This document shows positions 7,380-13,553 of a stretch of 15,101 nt of DNA, piece by piece. The notes below the pieces were generated by a model, which was not told where the DNA came from, did not search any database, and was given only the letters and a program-made list of their open reading frames with translations. This stretch comes from Syntrophaceae bacterium UBA2208 (lineage in GTDB: Bacteria; Desulfobacterota; BSN033; UBA1163). How positions within the stretch are numbered: the first letter of the stretch is position 1; the number at the start of each line of letters is the position of its first letter. The stretch spans positions 1 through 15,101 of the forward strand of contig DCUS01000066.1 of the NCBI GenBank assembly GCA_002327885.1. Reading direction: 5' to 3'. Made by a program: the position numbers and the translations under genes.

Positions 7380-7437
7380 AATTTAATCCCCCCCAACCTC
7401 CATTTATTAAAAGGAGGAAAGGGGGAATTATTAAAAT
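7380..7437. repeat. Imperfect inverted repeat (C-rich/G-rich hairpin) between porG and porD
   Basis: The left arm reads TTTAAT, seven C, AA, CCTCC; the right arm reads GGAGG, AAA, five G, AATTATTAAA. The arms enclose a loop of about 11 A/T bases (7401-7411). The C-run pairs with the G-run, CCTCC with GGAGG, and the flanking A/T bases continue the stem. It looks like a mobile or REP-type intergenic hairpin common in anaerobe genomes rather than a terminator, as the operon continues past it. Confidence 0.6.
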
Positions 7438-7989
7438 TTATTGAGTTGTGAGGATGGTTTCTTGATAAGCCCTTTCGAAGGCAGAAATGTTTTTCTCAGC
7501 AATTCGGCCAAACTTCTCCTTTAAGGGGGAGAGGAACGACTCCTTCTTGACCAATCCCGAAACCTTGATTAAGGACCCAAGCAGTGTTGTATTCGTAATG
7601 GGAAGGCCAAGAACCTCTCTGGCGATTTTTACAGCATCTACTGCAGCCACTTGATTTTTGATCCCCAAATCCATTTTTACCTTTTCAGGCGAATCACTAC
7701 TCGTGGTCACAAGGATGCCCTCTGGTTTTAATCCTGCAGCTACATTGACGATTTTTAAGAGAGATGAATCAAGGACAACCACGATATTGGGTTCGTAGAT
7801 GTTAGCTCTGATCCTAATGGGTCGATCGCTGATTCGACAAAAGGCTACCACCGGTGCTCCCCTTCTTTCTGGACCAAAGCTTGGAAAGGCTTGAGCGTAT
7901 TTACCCTCTTCAATAGCCGCTAAGGCTAAAAGCTCAGCTGAAGTCACCGCTCCTTGACCCCCTCTTCCATGAAATCGGATTTCAATCAT
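7438..7989 (-). CDS. porG: 2-oxoacid:ferredoxin oxidoreductase, gamma subunit
   Basis: A 183-residue subunit of the four-part enzyme. The N-terminal G-R-G-G-Q-G block at 8-13 and the [12 protein letters not shown] pattern mark the gamma family (the domain that contributes to CoA handling and inter-subunit contacts in fused pyruvate:ferredoxin oxidoreductases). Length matches the family. It is the first gene of the operon: a GGAGAA ribosome binding site sits 5 bases before the ATG and a promoter candidate lies 30-60 bases upstream. The order gamma-delta-alpha-beta is the classical one for archaeal and anaerobic bacterial Por operons. Confidence 0.93.
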
Positions 7990-8020
7990 TTGGTTCTCCT
8001 AAATTTATTGAAATATAAAA

Positions 8021-8049
8021 CTTATAATGTATTTTTTATATATTTTCAA
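8021..8049 (-). promoter_or_regulatory. Candidate sigma-70-type promoter of the por-nuo operon
   Basis: On the - strand TTGAAA (8049-8044), a 17-base spacer and TATAAG (8026-8021) precede porG. This predicts a start near 8014 and a leader of about 25 bases. The surrounding region is very AT-rich, so chance matches are easy. Confidence 0.5.
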
Positions 8050-8131
8050 TTATTAAAAAACCAATAAAAATCAAACAGTTAGTACGAAAAAGCTAGCTTA
8101 AAATTGATTTATATATCACTTAATTATCAAT

Positions 8132-8147
8132 TTTGCGTTAACGCTAA
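8132..8147. promoter_or_regulatory. Palindrome upstream of the por-nuo operon, possible operator
   Basis: GCGTTAACGC (8135-8144) is a perfect 10-base palindrome. It is flanked symmetrically by TT and AA after one mismatched pair, making an interrupted 16-base dyad. It is the only GC-containing block in the 190-base AT-rich gap between recR and porG, about 85 bases upstream of the candidate -35. A second palindrome, AAGCTAGCTT, lies at 8090-8099. A binding site for a dimeric regulator is conjecture. Confidence 0.3.
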
Positions 8148-8178
8148 CCCATGATAAATGAAATGTCAATAATAATAT

Positions 8179-8778
8179 TTAAATTTCTCTTCTGCCCTCA
8201 AGAGCCTTCGACAATGTCATCCCATCTGAGTACTCTATCTCGCTCCCCATAGGAATTCCATAAGCGATCCTTGTCACTTTAATATTTAGAGATTTAATAA
8301 GATCGGTGAGATAAAGGGCAGTTGCTCCACCTTCGACCGTCGGATTGGTGGCAAGAATCACTTCGCAAATCTTTTCTCTCTGGAGTCTTTCCATTAACTC
8401 TTTGATCCTGAGGTTGTCCGGTCCAATACCTTCTAAGGGTGAAATGGCTCCATGTAAAACATGGTATCTCCCGTTAAAGACGCCCGTATTTTCTATGGCG
8501 ATGAGGTCATTCGGCCCTTCCACGACACAGAGGGCTTCTTGGGATCGCCTTTCATCCTGGCAAATCCGGCAGGGGACCTCATCTGTTAGATTAAAACAGA
8601 TGGAGCAAAGGCGGATCTTTTCTTTCACATCCGAAATGGCTTTCGCCAATTCCTGGGCCTCTAATGGGCTACTTCGCAGAATATGGAAGGCCAAACGAGA
8701 AGCGGTCTTTTTCCCAATTCCCGGGAGTCTTGACAGAGCCTCAATCAGATGATCAATTGGTTTGGCATGGATGGACAT
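8179..8778 (-). CDS. recR: Recombination mediator protein RecR
   Basis: A 199-residue DNA-binding protein of the RecFOR pathway that helps load RecA at gaps. Visible parts in order: helix-hairpin-helix with L-P-G-I-G-K-K-T (18-25); C4 zinc finger (Cys58, Cys61, Cys70, Cys73); Toprim domain starting at V-V-E-G-P-N-D and including G-A-I-S-P-L-E-G-I-G-P; and A-T-N-P-T-V-E-G-G-A-T-A near the end. The frame extends upstream to 8832, but that extra part is an AT-rich repeat-like stretch and would lengthen the protein beyond the family size. The ATG at 8778, giving M-S-I-H-A-K-P, matches the usual RecR N-terminus. It follows dnaX and ybaB as in many bacteria. Confidence 0.95.
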   Translation of the reverse strand: MSIHAKPIDHLIEALSRLPGIGKKTASRLAFHILRSSPLEAQELAKAISDVKEKIRLCSICFNLTDEVPCRICQDERRSQEALCVVEGPNDLIAIENTGVFNGRYHVLHGAISPLEGIGPDNLRIKELMERLQREKICEVILATNPTVEGGATALYLTDLIKSLNIKVTRIAYGIPMGSEIEYSDGMTLSKALEGRREI

Positions 8779-8789
8779 ATTCTCAAATT

Positions 8790-8873
8790 CCCTTCTGGAT
8801 AATGGAATATTAGAATAATTGGAAAAGAACAAAAGTTTTTAAGCTCGATATTCCACTATTCCAATATTCTTCT
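8790..8873. repeat. Imperfect inverted repeat of GGAATATT-type words between ybaB and recR
   Basis: The words GGATAATGGAATATTAGAAT (8796-8815) and, about 30 bases on, TATTCCACTATTCCAATATTC (8848-8868) are imperfect complements of each other, so a hairpin could form. This resembles TGGAATATTGGAAT-type intergenic repeats known from many anaerobe genomes. It explains why the recR frame appears open upstream of its likely start. Confidence 0.45.
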
Positions 8874-9188
8874 TCAAATGAGTCCAGGGATGTTAAGCCC
8901 ACCGGTCACTTTTTTCATCTCCTCCGTCATCATCTCCTGGGATTTTCGGATGGCTTCGTTCACGGCGGCAACCACTAAATCTTGCAACATTTCAATGTCT
9001 TCCCGGCTAACCGCTTCTGGGTCAATCCGGATGCGAAGGACTTCCTGTTTGCCATTCATCACGATGGATACCATCCCTCCTCCGGAACTGGCTTCCACCG
9101 TCCTTCCGGCCATCTCTTCTTGGAGTTGAGATATTTTAGAATGGATCTGCTGCGCCTGTTTCAATATGTTTCCCAAACCTTTTGTCAT
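8874..9188 (-). CDS. ybaB: Nucleoid-associated protein, YbaB/EbfC family
   Basis: A 104-residue small DNA-binding protein thought to coat the nucleoid as a dimer. Typical features are the helical N-terminus rich in Gln and Glu (about 8-30), the A-S-S-G-G-G-M-V-S-I-V-M-N-G-K beta segment (33-47), the I-D-P-E-A-V block, and the C-terminal helix ending in a G-G-L-N-I-P-G tail. A GAGGAG ribosome binding site lies 6 bases before the ATG. It sits between dnaX and recR, the conserved position of this family. Function in RecR- or DnaX-related processes is suggested by synteny only. Confidence 0.94.
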   Translation of the reverse strand: MTKGLGNILKQAQQIHSKISQLQEEMAGRTVEASSGGGMVSIVMNGKQEVLRIRIDPEAVSREDIEMLQDLVVAAVNEAIRKSQEMMTEEMKKVTGGLNIPGLI

Positions 9189-9299
9189 GAGCTTCTCCTC
9201 TTCCCCCGTTAGAAATAATGCCCCGCCGCTTTACAGCATTGTTACTTTTTATAATCCTTTCACCGAGTCTGAATGCTCCCCTCGAGTTCCAAACTGGGA

Positions 9300-11033
9300 T
9301 CAGCCTCCCACAATCTTTCCGTTAAAGAGAGCAAGGGCTTCTTGGATGAGAGGATTCCCTCCCTCTTCCTTCTCCGATTTCCTCTCCTGTTCATCGCGGG
9401 CACCTTCCTCTCCACCAAACATCACCCTCCCCTTTGTTCCGATCTCCTGCTTCAACGATGAAATGACCACCTTCATTTTTCTTTTAAGATATTCTTGACA
9501 GGCCGATTCTAACTGGCTTCGATTTTCCCTTTCTAACATTCTCTCATGATGGAAAGAATTTTCATCGAACCCGATCTCTATCTTTTCATCAGTGAGGTGA
9601 ACAAGATTTCCTAAAGCCAAAAAAGATCCTAATATGGGATTTTTGGCCCGTGTAAAATCAATCAACCCTCTCCATTTCTCTTCTAAGATTTTCGCAGAGG
9701 ACTCATCCAGCGCACTTTCCTTCTGGAAATTCTTTAAATCCCCTTTTTTCTCATCGGTCTCTCTTTTGTCTAATTCTTCACTGTTCTTTGGCAGGGATTC
9801 TTTCGCCTCTCTATTTTTTTCCGAATCTGCCGGAGAGACAACCTTTCCCGAAGGAGAGGAGATCTTTTTCTCCTTCCATCCCTTGGAAAGTTCCTTATTT
9901 TCTAATGCCTCCAACTTCTTGATCATCTCATCAATCGGAAGGATGGGCTGTAGAGTGGCCATTCGAATCAGTGTCATCTCTAACATCGTCCGGGGAAAGG
10001 TGGACTGAGCAATTTCTTGTTCACCTTTCAGAAGCAGGCTGAAGAGATGATTCAATTGCTCAAATTGGAATTTCTCGGCCTGTTTTTTATGTATTTCCAA
10101 TTCCTCTTCCGATAATTCCATCAACCCTTCCGGGCGTTGACTGACTTTGATGAGAATGAGATTGCGAAAATATTGTAGCAGTTCTCGACAGAAATACTGG
10201 AGATCGTATCCGAAGTGATAGACCTGCTCGACGATCTCCATGCATCGTTCAATATCATTGCTGGCAATGGCTTCTATGGTATCATTCAGAACTTTCCAGT
10301 CGATGAGTCCAAGGACTTCAGAAATATCTTCATCTCGGATATTTTCTCCCGCATAAGAGATCACCTGGTCAAGGAGACTTTGTGCATCCCTCATGCTTCC
10401 TTCCGATTCTTGAGCGATTGACAGAAGCCCTCTCGGATTAACTTGGATCTTTTCTCTTTCTACGATCCGCTTCAGGCTCTCGATGACTTCCTTTAATGGA
10501 ATTCTCTTAAAATCATATCGCTGGCATCGCGAAAGGATGGTTGCCGGAATTTTATGAGGTTCCGTGGTCGCAAAAATGAAGATGATGTGCGGGGGAGGCT
10601 CTTCCAGGGTCTTCAGTAAAGCGTTAAAGGCCTCTCGGGTCAGCATGTGAACTTCATCGATAATGTAAATCTTATGCCGACTTTTGGCAGGGGTGTAACG
10701 GACATTCTCCCTCAATTCTCGAATTTCATCAATGCCTCGGTTGGAGGCCCCATCAATCTCAATAACATCCATGGAAGTCCCATGGGTAATCTCTTTGCAG
10801 ATATTACAATGATTGCAGGGATTCGTGTGGGGACCTGTTTCACAGTTCAAGGCTTTCGCTAAAATACGAGCGGTAGAGGTTTTGCCGACTCCTCTCGCTC
10901 CTGTAAATAAAAAAGCGTGAGCGACACGTTTTTGTGAAATGGCATTTTGTAAGGTCTGGGTAATGTGTCGTTGTCCAACGACCTCCTCAAAAGTCTGCGG
11001 TCTCCACTTCCTTGCTAACACCAAATATGGCAT
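9300..11033 (-). CDS. dnaX: DNA polymerase III subunit gamma/tau
   Basis: A 577-residue clamp-loader ATPase. The AAA+ domain shows Walker A G-A-R-G-V-G-K-T (45-52), the zinc module Cys64/Cys73/Cys76/Cys79, Walker B I-I-D-E-V-H (124-129) and the S-R-C sensor at 168-170. Domain III follows to about residue 370. The region around 375-450 is charged and rich in Lys, Glu and Ser, a linker to the C-terminal tau-specific domain. At residues 405-407 the codons GAA-AAA-AAT contain seven A; a -1 shift gives an immediate TAG, so a gamma form of about 407 residues may be made. The ribosome binding site before the ATG is weak (GAGTGA). Downstream come ybaB and recR. Confidence 0.95.
   Translation of the reverse strand: MPYLVLARKWRPQTFEEVVGQRHITQTLQNAISQKRVAHAFLFTGARGVGKTSTARILAKALNCETGPHTNPCNHCNICKEITHGTSMDVIEIDGASNRGIDEIRELRENVRYTPAKSRHKIYIIDEVHMLTREAFNALLKTLEEPPPHIIFIFATTEPHKIPATILSRCQRYDFKRIPLKEVIESLKRIVEREKIQVNPRGLLSIAQESEGSMRDAQSLLDQVISYAGENIRDEDISEVLGLIDWKVLNDTIEAIASNDIERCMEIVEQVYHFGYDLQYFCRELLQYFRNLILIKVSQRPEGLMELSEEELEIHKKQAEKFQFEQLNHLFSLLLKGEQEIAQSTFPRTMLEMTLIRMATLQPILPIDEMIKKLEALENKELSKGWKEKKISSPSGKVVSPADSEKNREAKESLPKNSEELDKRETDEKKGDLKNFQKESALDESSAKILEEKWRGLIDFTRAKNPILGSFLALGNLVHLTDEKIEIGFDENSFHHERMLERENRSQLESACQEYLKRKMKVVISSLKQEIGTKGRVMFGGEEGARDEQERKSEKEEGGNPLIQEALALFNGKIVGG
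9812..9821 (-). promoter_or_regulatory. Candidate slippage site inside dnaX (A7 run with stop in the -1 frame)
   Basis: On the - strand the codons GAA-AAA-AAT (E405-K406-N407) contain A-AAA-AAT, an X-XXY-YYZ heptamer in the correct frame. After a -1 slip, or after one extra A added by RNA polymerase, the next codon is TAG. The predicted product keeps domains I-III and loses the tau tail, matching gamma in E. coli. I do not see a clear upstream Shine-Dalgarno stimulator or a strong downstream hairpin. Confidence 0.45.
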
Positions 11034-11044
11034 TTCACTCTATA

Positions 11045-11085
11045 TCCGATTTTAGATTTCAGATTTTCAATTCTTTATTATTGAA
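11045..11085. repeat. AT-rich dispersed-repeat-like spacer between SRP RNA and dnaX
   Basis: The stretch CCGATTTTAGATTTCAGATT and the following bases repeat the words GATTT, AGATTT and CAGATTTTC. They resemble the spacer at 2405-2551 (GCAGATTTCGG on the - strand). No coding frame is supported. Confidence 0.35.
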
Positions 11086-11116
11086 GATTAGCCATTAGCT
11101 TCCATTTAATAAAAAA

Positions 11117-11230
11117 CTTGTTGATAGCCAGGCTTCCCTGCGGCACACAAAAGGAATTACTACCGCTGCTTCCTTCCGGACCTGACGGGGTTTGTAATCT
11201 TTTGTTGCGCAGGACCCGACTATCAACAAG
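11117..11230 (-). ncRNA. ffs: Signal recognition particle RNA (bacterial 4.5S type)
   Basis: The - strand carries the SRP RNA signature GTCAGGTCCGGAAGGAAGCA, the Ffh-binding domain with its GGAA tetraloop (complement of 11163-11186). The ends pair over 11 bases, CTTGTTGATAG (11230-11220) with CTATCAACAAG (11127-11117), and internal arms pair as well, giving a single long hairpin of about 114 nt, the small bacterial form without an Alu domain. Six T on the - strand follow directly (11116-11111), so the terminal stem also works as a terminator. Together with Ffh the RNA directs nascent membrane proteins to the translocon. The position between tRNA-Ser and dnaX matches the Bacillus subtilis order. 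Confidence 0.93.
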
Positions 11231-11320
11231 ATCTTGTTCAAAACAAGACACCGGCAACTTAACATTTAATCTTCCAAACTTCAAAATATAAATCAAGGGT
11301 TTGGCTGAAAATAAGTCTCA

Positions 11321-11352
11321 AAAGCCTTCCTCCCTGCCGGCAGGAAGGCTTT
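11321..11352 (-). terminator. Hairpin between tRNA-Ser and SRP RNA, probable terminator
   Basis: An 11-bp perfect stem (11321-11331 with 11342-11352) encloses CCCTGCCGGC. On the - strand it is followed by a short T-run, TTTT overlapping the stem base. A run of A lies on the other side. It lies between the tRNA-Ser 3' end and the SRP RNA. Confidence 0.5.
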
Positions 11353-11383
11353 CCCAAAAAAAGTCGGTCAAGTAGATGGCTTT

Positions 11384-11407
11384 CCATGCACCACGTAGGG
11401 TGCATGG
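11384..11407. repeat. Perfect 9-bp inverted repeat overlapping the tRNA-Ser 3' end
   Basis: CCATGCACC (11384-11392) and GGTGCATGG (11399-11407) are perfect complements around ACGTAG. The right arm includes the complement of the encoded CCA and discriminator-adjacent bases of tRNA-Ser. There is no T-tract, so it is not an ordinary terminator. Confidence 0.55.
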
Positions 11408-11497
11408 CGGAGAGAGAGGGATTCGAACCCTCGATCCCGTTATTAGCGGGATACACGATTTCCAATCGTGCCCCTTCGGCCTCTCGGGCATCTCTCC
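11405..11497 (-). tRNA. tRNA-Ser (anticodon GGA)
   Basis: On the - strand the acceptor GGAGAGA (11497-11491) pairs with TCTCTCC (11415-11409). The anticodon stem CACGA/TCGTG holds the loop TTGGAAA with anticodon GGA. A long variable arm follows (TATCCCGCTA...CGGGATC), the hallmark of class II tRNA-Ser. The T arm has GAGGG-TTCGAAT-CCCTC. Discriminator G and an encoded CCA (11407-11405) are present. It reads UCC and UCU codons. The first base of a 9-bp inverted repeat (11384-11407) coincides with the CCA end. Confidence 0.95.
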
Positions 11498-11534
11498 GGT
11501 TTAAACAATACTCTAAACTTATATCATGGCCAGA

Positions 11535-11565
11535 TGGCGGAGAGGGTGGGATTTGAACCCAAGTT
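11535..11565 (-). pseudogene. 3' fragment of a second tRNA-Ser (T arm, acceptor strand, CCA)
   Basis: On the - strand the bases read T arm TTGGG-TTCAAAT-CCCAC (11562-11546), acceptor strand CCTCTCC (11545-11539), discriminator G and CCA (11537-11535). This is nearly the 3' end of the intact tRNA-Ser 40 bases downstream. The 5' acceptor strand, D arm and anticodon arm are not recognisable upstream, so only the 3' portion exists. One T-stem pair is mismatched. Such 3' tRNA pieces are left at the far side of islands that integrate into tRNA genes; simple decay of a tandem tRNA copy is the alternative. Confidence 0.6.
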
Positions 11566-12432
11566 ACCTCTCAAAACCGCTAAAGAAATTCATATCTTAT
11601 TTCCCCTTAAAAGTCAAAAGGTAAAGTTTGGATAAAGTTTTGGTTAAAGGTTGGAAGGACAATGGATTAGGTCCCATGATAGGGAGCAAGCATCTGATCT
11701 CTTAACTTTCCCATAGACAACCTCCTTTGTTTTAGATTTCCGCTAGCTCATGCCGACGGGTTGGCAAAGGAAATTGTAGGGAGATTCGATCCAATCAACA
11801 ATAGATAATATATCTTGGTTCAATGAGGTGAGGAGATTATTCTGGCTAAAAACGAAGATATGCTAAGTCTACCGCGTAGCGGTTTAGTTCTTCTTCCGGT
11901 AATCTCATTAGAACCTTTTTTAGGGGGGGATAAAAACCAGGATTGCAACGCGTGAATCTTGTTATCTTTTTGCTGACGGACAATTCTTCCATAGATAGCC
12001 TTCACTATCCTCCCCAAAAACCTTTCAATTCTCCTTCGCTCCATCCGGCCTCACAGGTTGCCAGTTGTTATGAGCCATTATTCGGACTTCTCTGTCCATT
12101 TCATGAAAAAATATTGTAATCTTCCGACAGCCTTAAGAAAAAATGTATTCCCTTTTCTAATACTTTCTGGTCAACTTATCTGGGGGATTCCATCCTTGTT
12201 GTTATCACAAAACCCTATAGGGATTTCAATTGGAGATCCTTTTGAATCAACTAAACATGCCCTGTAGATTTCACGTTCTTCAAAATTCTGGTTCTTTTCG
12301 ATATCGATCCATCGAAACCATCCCAACAAAGTTTTTCCCTCCTCAATGGAATATTTTCAGGATTACCCAAACAAATATTTAAAGGAATTCGTGTCAGTGC
12401 ATTTGTATCAATAAAACTGGGCATCTCAATCT
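11566..12432. other. Region without a confident gene; probable gene debris
   Basis: About 870 bases lie between the tRNA fragment and the metallo-hydrolase. Reading frames are short. On the - strand a GTG at 12436 overlaps the stop of the hydrolase (GTGA) and opens a 61-codon frame containing P-L-N-I-C-L-G-N-P-E-N. A second - strand frame holds E-E-R-E-I-Y-R-A-C-L-V-D-S-K-G and then runs, with several in-frame stops, into a 74-codon piece (12044-11820) starting M-E-R-R-R-I-E-R-F-L. These could be remains of one or two frameshifted genes. I recognise no family. A small GC palindrome ACCGC-GTA-GCGGT lies near 11871-11883. Confidence 0.35.
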
Positions 12433-13173
12433 TCACGTATCCTCATCAGGGATTTGCTTCCTCCTGGCAAAACTAATATCGTGATTCGGTATTAAGATGT
12501 CAGCAATACTCTTGAGCTTCAGCATATCATAATAGGATTGGGTCGAATCTACATGCATTGTTGGAATTATTACAGGCCAGATCGTGCTCAACTTCCCCGG
12601 TGGGTAAAAATTATCTTTTACGGCACACATACCACTTATAATTGCTTTACCACAAACAGTCTCAATAATTATTGCCTGACAACCAGGAGTATGACCTTTC
12701 ATAGGTAGGACAGAAATTCCAGGTAATATTTCTCTTTCACCCCTTATCAATTCAAAATTCAATCCATCGAATTGCGATTTATCATATAAATGATGAAATA
12801 CAGGGTGATTAGAGTAAGCAAAATTAAGTTCATCTTCCTGAATAAGAACCTTGGCTTTCTTGCAACGTCTAGCATAAGCTATATGATCATAGTGCAGGTG
12901 TGTAGCGATAACCAGATCAACAGCCTCAGCTGTTATTCCAACAGAAGATAAAGCGTCATCAAAATTCTGGACATCTTGCATAGGCATATTAGCAAATTTC
13001 TTGTGATCCTCAACATTTATGCCGGTGTCAATAAGAATATTTATCCCATTCGCATTGACGTACCAAGCCACCATAGGGTTGATAACCGTCCTGTCGTGAA
13101 AAAGAAAATAGGTCATCATACTCTCATTTGTTTGAACCTCAGATAATAACAATGGTCGAATGGTATATGGCAT
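12433..13173 (-). CDS. Metallo-beta-lactamase-fold hydrolase, N-acyl-homoserine lactonase-like
   Basis: A 246-residue protein with the MBL fold. The metal motif T-H-L-H-Y-D-H lies at 91-97 (His92, His94, Asp96, His97); the third-strand histidine is in G-H-T-P-G (His161) and the last in P-N-H-D (His231). The early I-D-T-G (48-51) and the H-x-H-x-D-H spacing resemble AiiA/AttM-type lactonases. The residue that normally bridges both metals (Asp in a G-D-A context) is replaced: the segment reads I-S-G-M-C-A-V, so Met182 or Cys183 sits there. Substrate is unknown; a lactone or other cyclic ester is possible. The ATG is preceded by AAGGGA with suitable spacing. No homoserine-lactone synthase or regulator is visible. 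Neighbours are a hotdog thioesterase and gene fragments, probably within an accessory segment. Confidence 0.8.
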   Translation of the reverse strand: MPYTIRPLLLSEVQTNESMMTYFLFHDRTVINPMVAWYVNANGINILIDTGINVEDHKKFANMPMQDVQNFDDALSSVGITAEAVDLVIATHLHYDHIAYARRCKKAKVLIQEDELNFAYSNHPVFHHLYDKSQFDGLNFELIRGEREILPGISVLPMKGHTPGCQAIIIETVCGKAIISGMCAVKDNFYPPGKLSTIWPVIIPTMHVDSTQSYYDMLKLKSIADILIPNHDISFARRKQIPDEDT

Positions 13174-13301
13174 TATTAGTTCCCTTCCCTACTATTTTTG
13201 CGCTCCCTGCACATACCCGGTTTATATTGTTAGCCTTCCAAAACCCATTTCGTTTCTTTAACAACACTTGCTATAAATCCTTTCTTGCCCCATATGGCCG
13301 T

Positions 13302-13553
13302 CTATCCTCTCCATTCGTGTTTAAGCATTACCACCTCTACCGCGTGTATCCATTCGAAAGGATAGGGTCCTTCCAATCTCCATAATTCATTTTTGGCTTC
13401 AGGAACAGGTGAAGTAACTTCCTCTTTGATGAATTCTAAAATGCCTCCCAAAAAAATCTTCGGCCCGTCCAAGCTTCTTACGTCGATACCAACAAAATTC
13501 CCCGAATGGGATCGGAACACAAATACGATCGGGAAAAGAACACACTCCTTTCA
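13302..13553 (-). pseudogene. Unrecognised gene fragment between the hydrolase and the thioesterase
   Basis: A - strand frame entering after a stop near 13554 encodes S-G-N-F-V-G-I-D-V-R-S-L-D-G-P-K, then E-E-V-T-S-P-V-P-E-A-K and F-E-W-I-H-A-V-E-V-V-M, with a natural-looking composition. After the TAG at 13302 the same frame continues sensibly for about 23 more codons. There is no convincing start codon: the AAAGGAG near 13545 is in the wrong position for the first GTG (13520). I assign no family. It may be the decayed remainder of a small gene of the thioesterase-hydrolase cluster. It might instead be a real short gene with an unusual start. Confidence 0.35.

Noticed and set aside
8779..8832. 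Longer N-terminus for recR
   Set aside because: The added codons come from an AT-rich repeat-like spacer, and the family N-terminus fits the ATG at 8778.
9860..9880. GAG-AAA-AAG in dnaX as the frameshift site
   Set aside because: The heptamer is G-AAA-AAG, so the P-site pairing is lost on slipping, and the -1 frame shows no immediate stop. The A7 run at 9814-9820 fits much better.
12058..12267. 69-codon plus-strand frame in the gene-poor region
   Set aside because: No family pattern, no ribosome binding site, and strand opposite to all neighbours.
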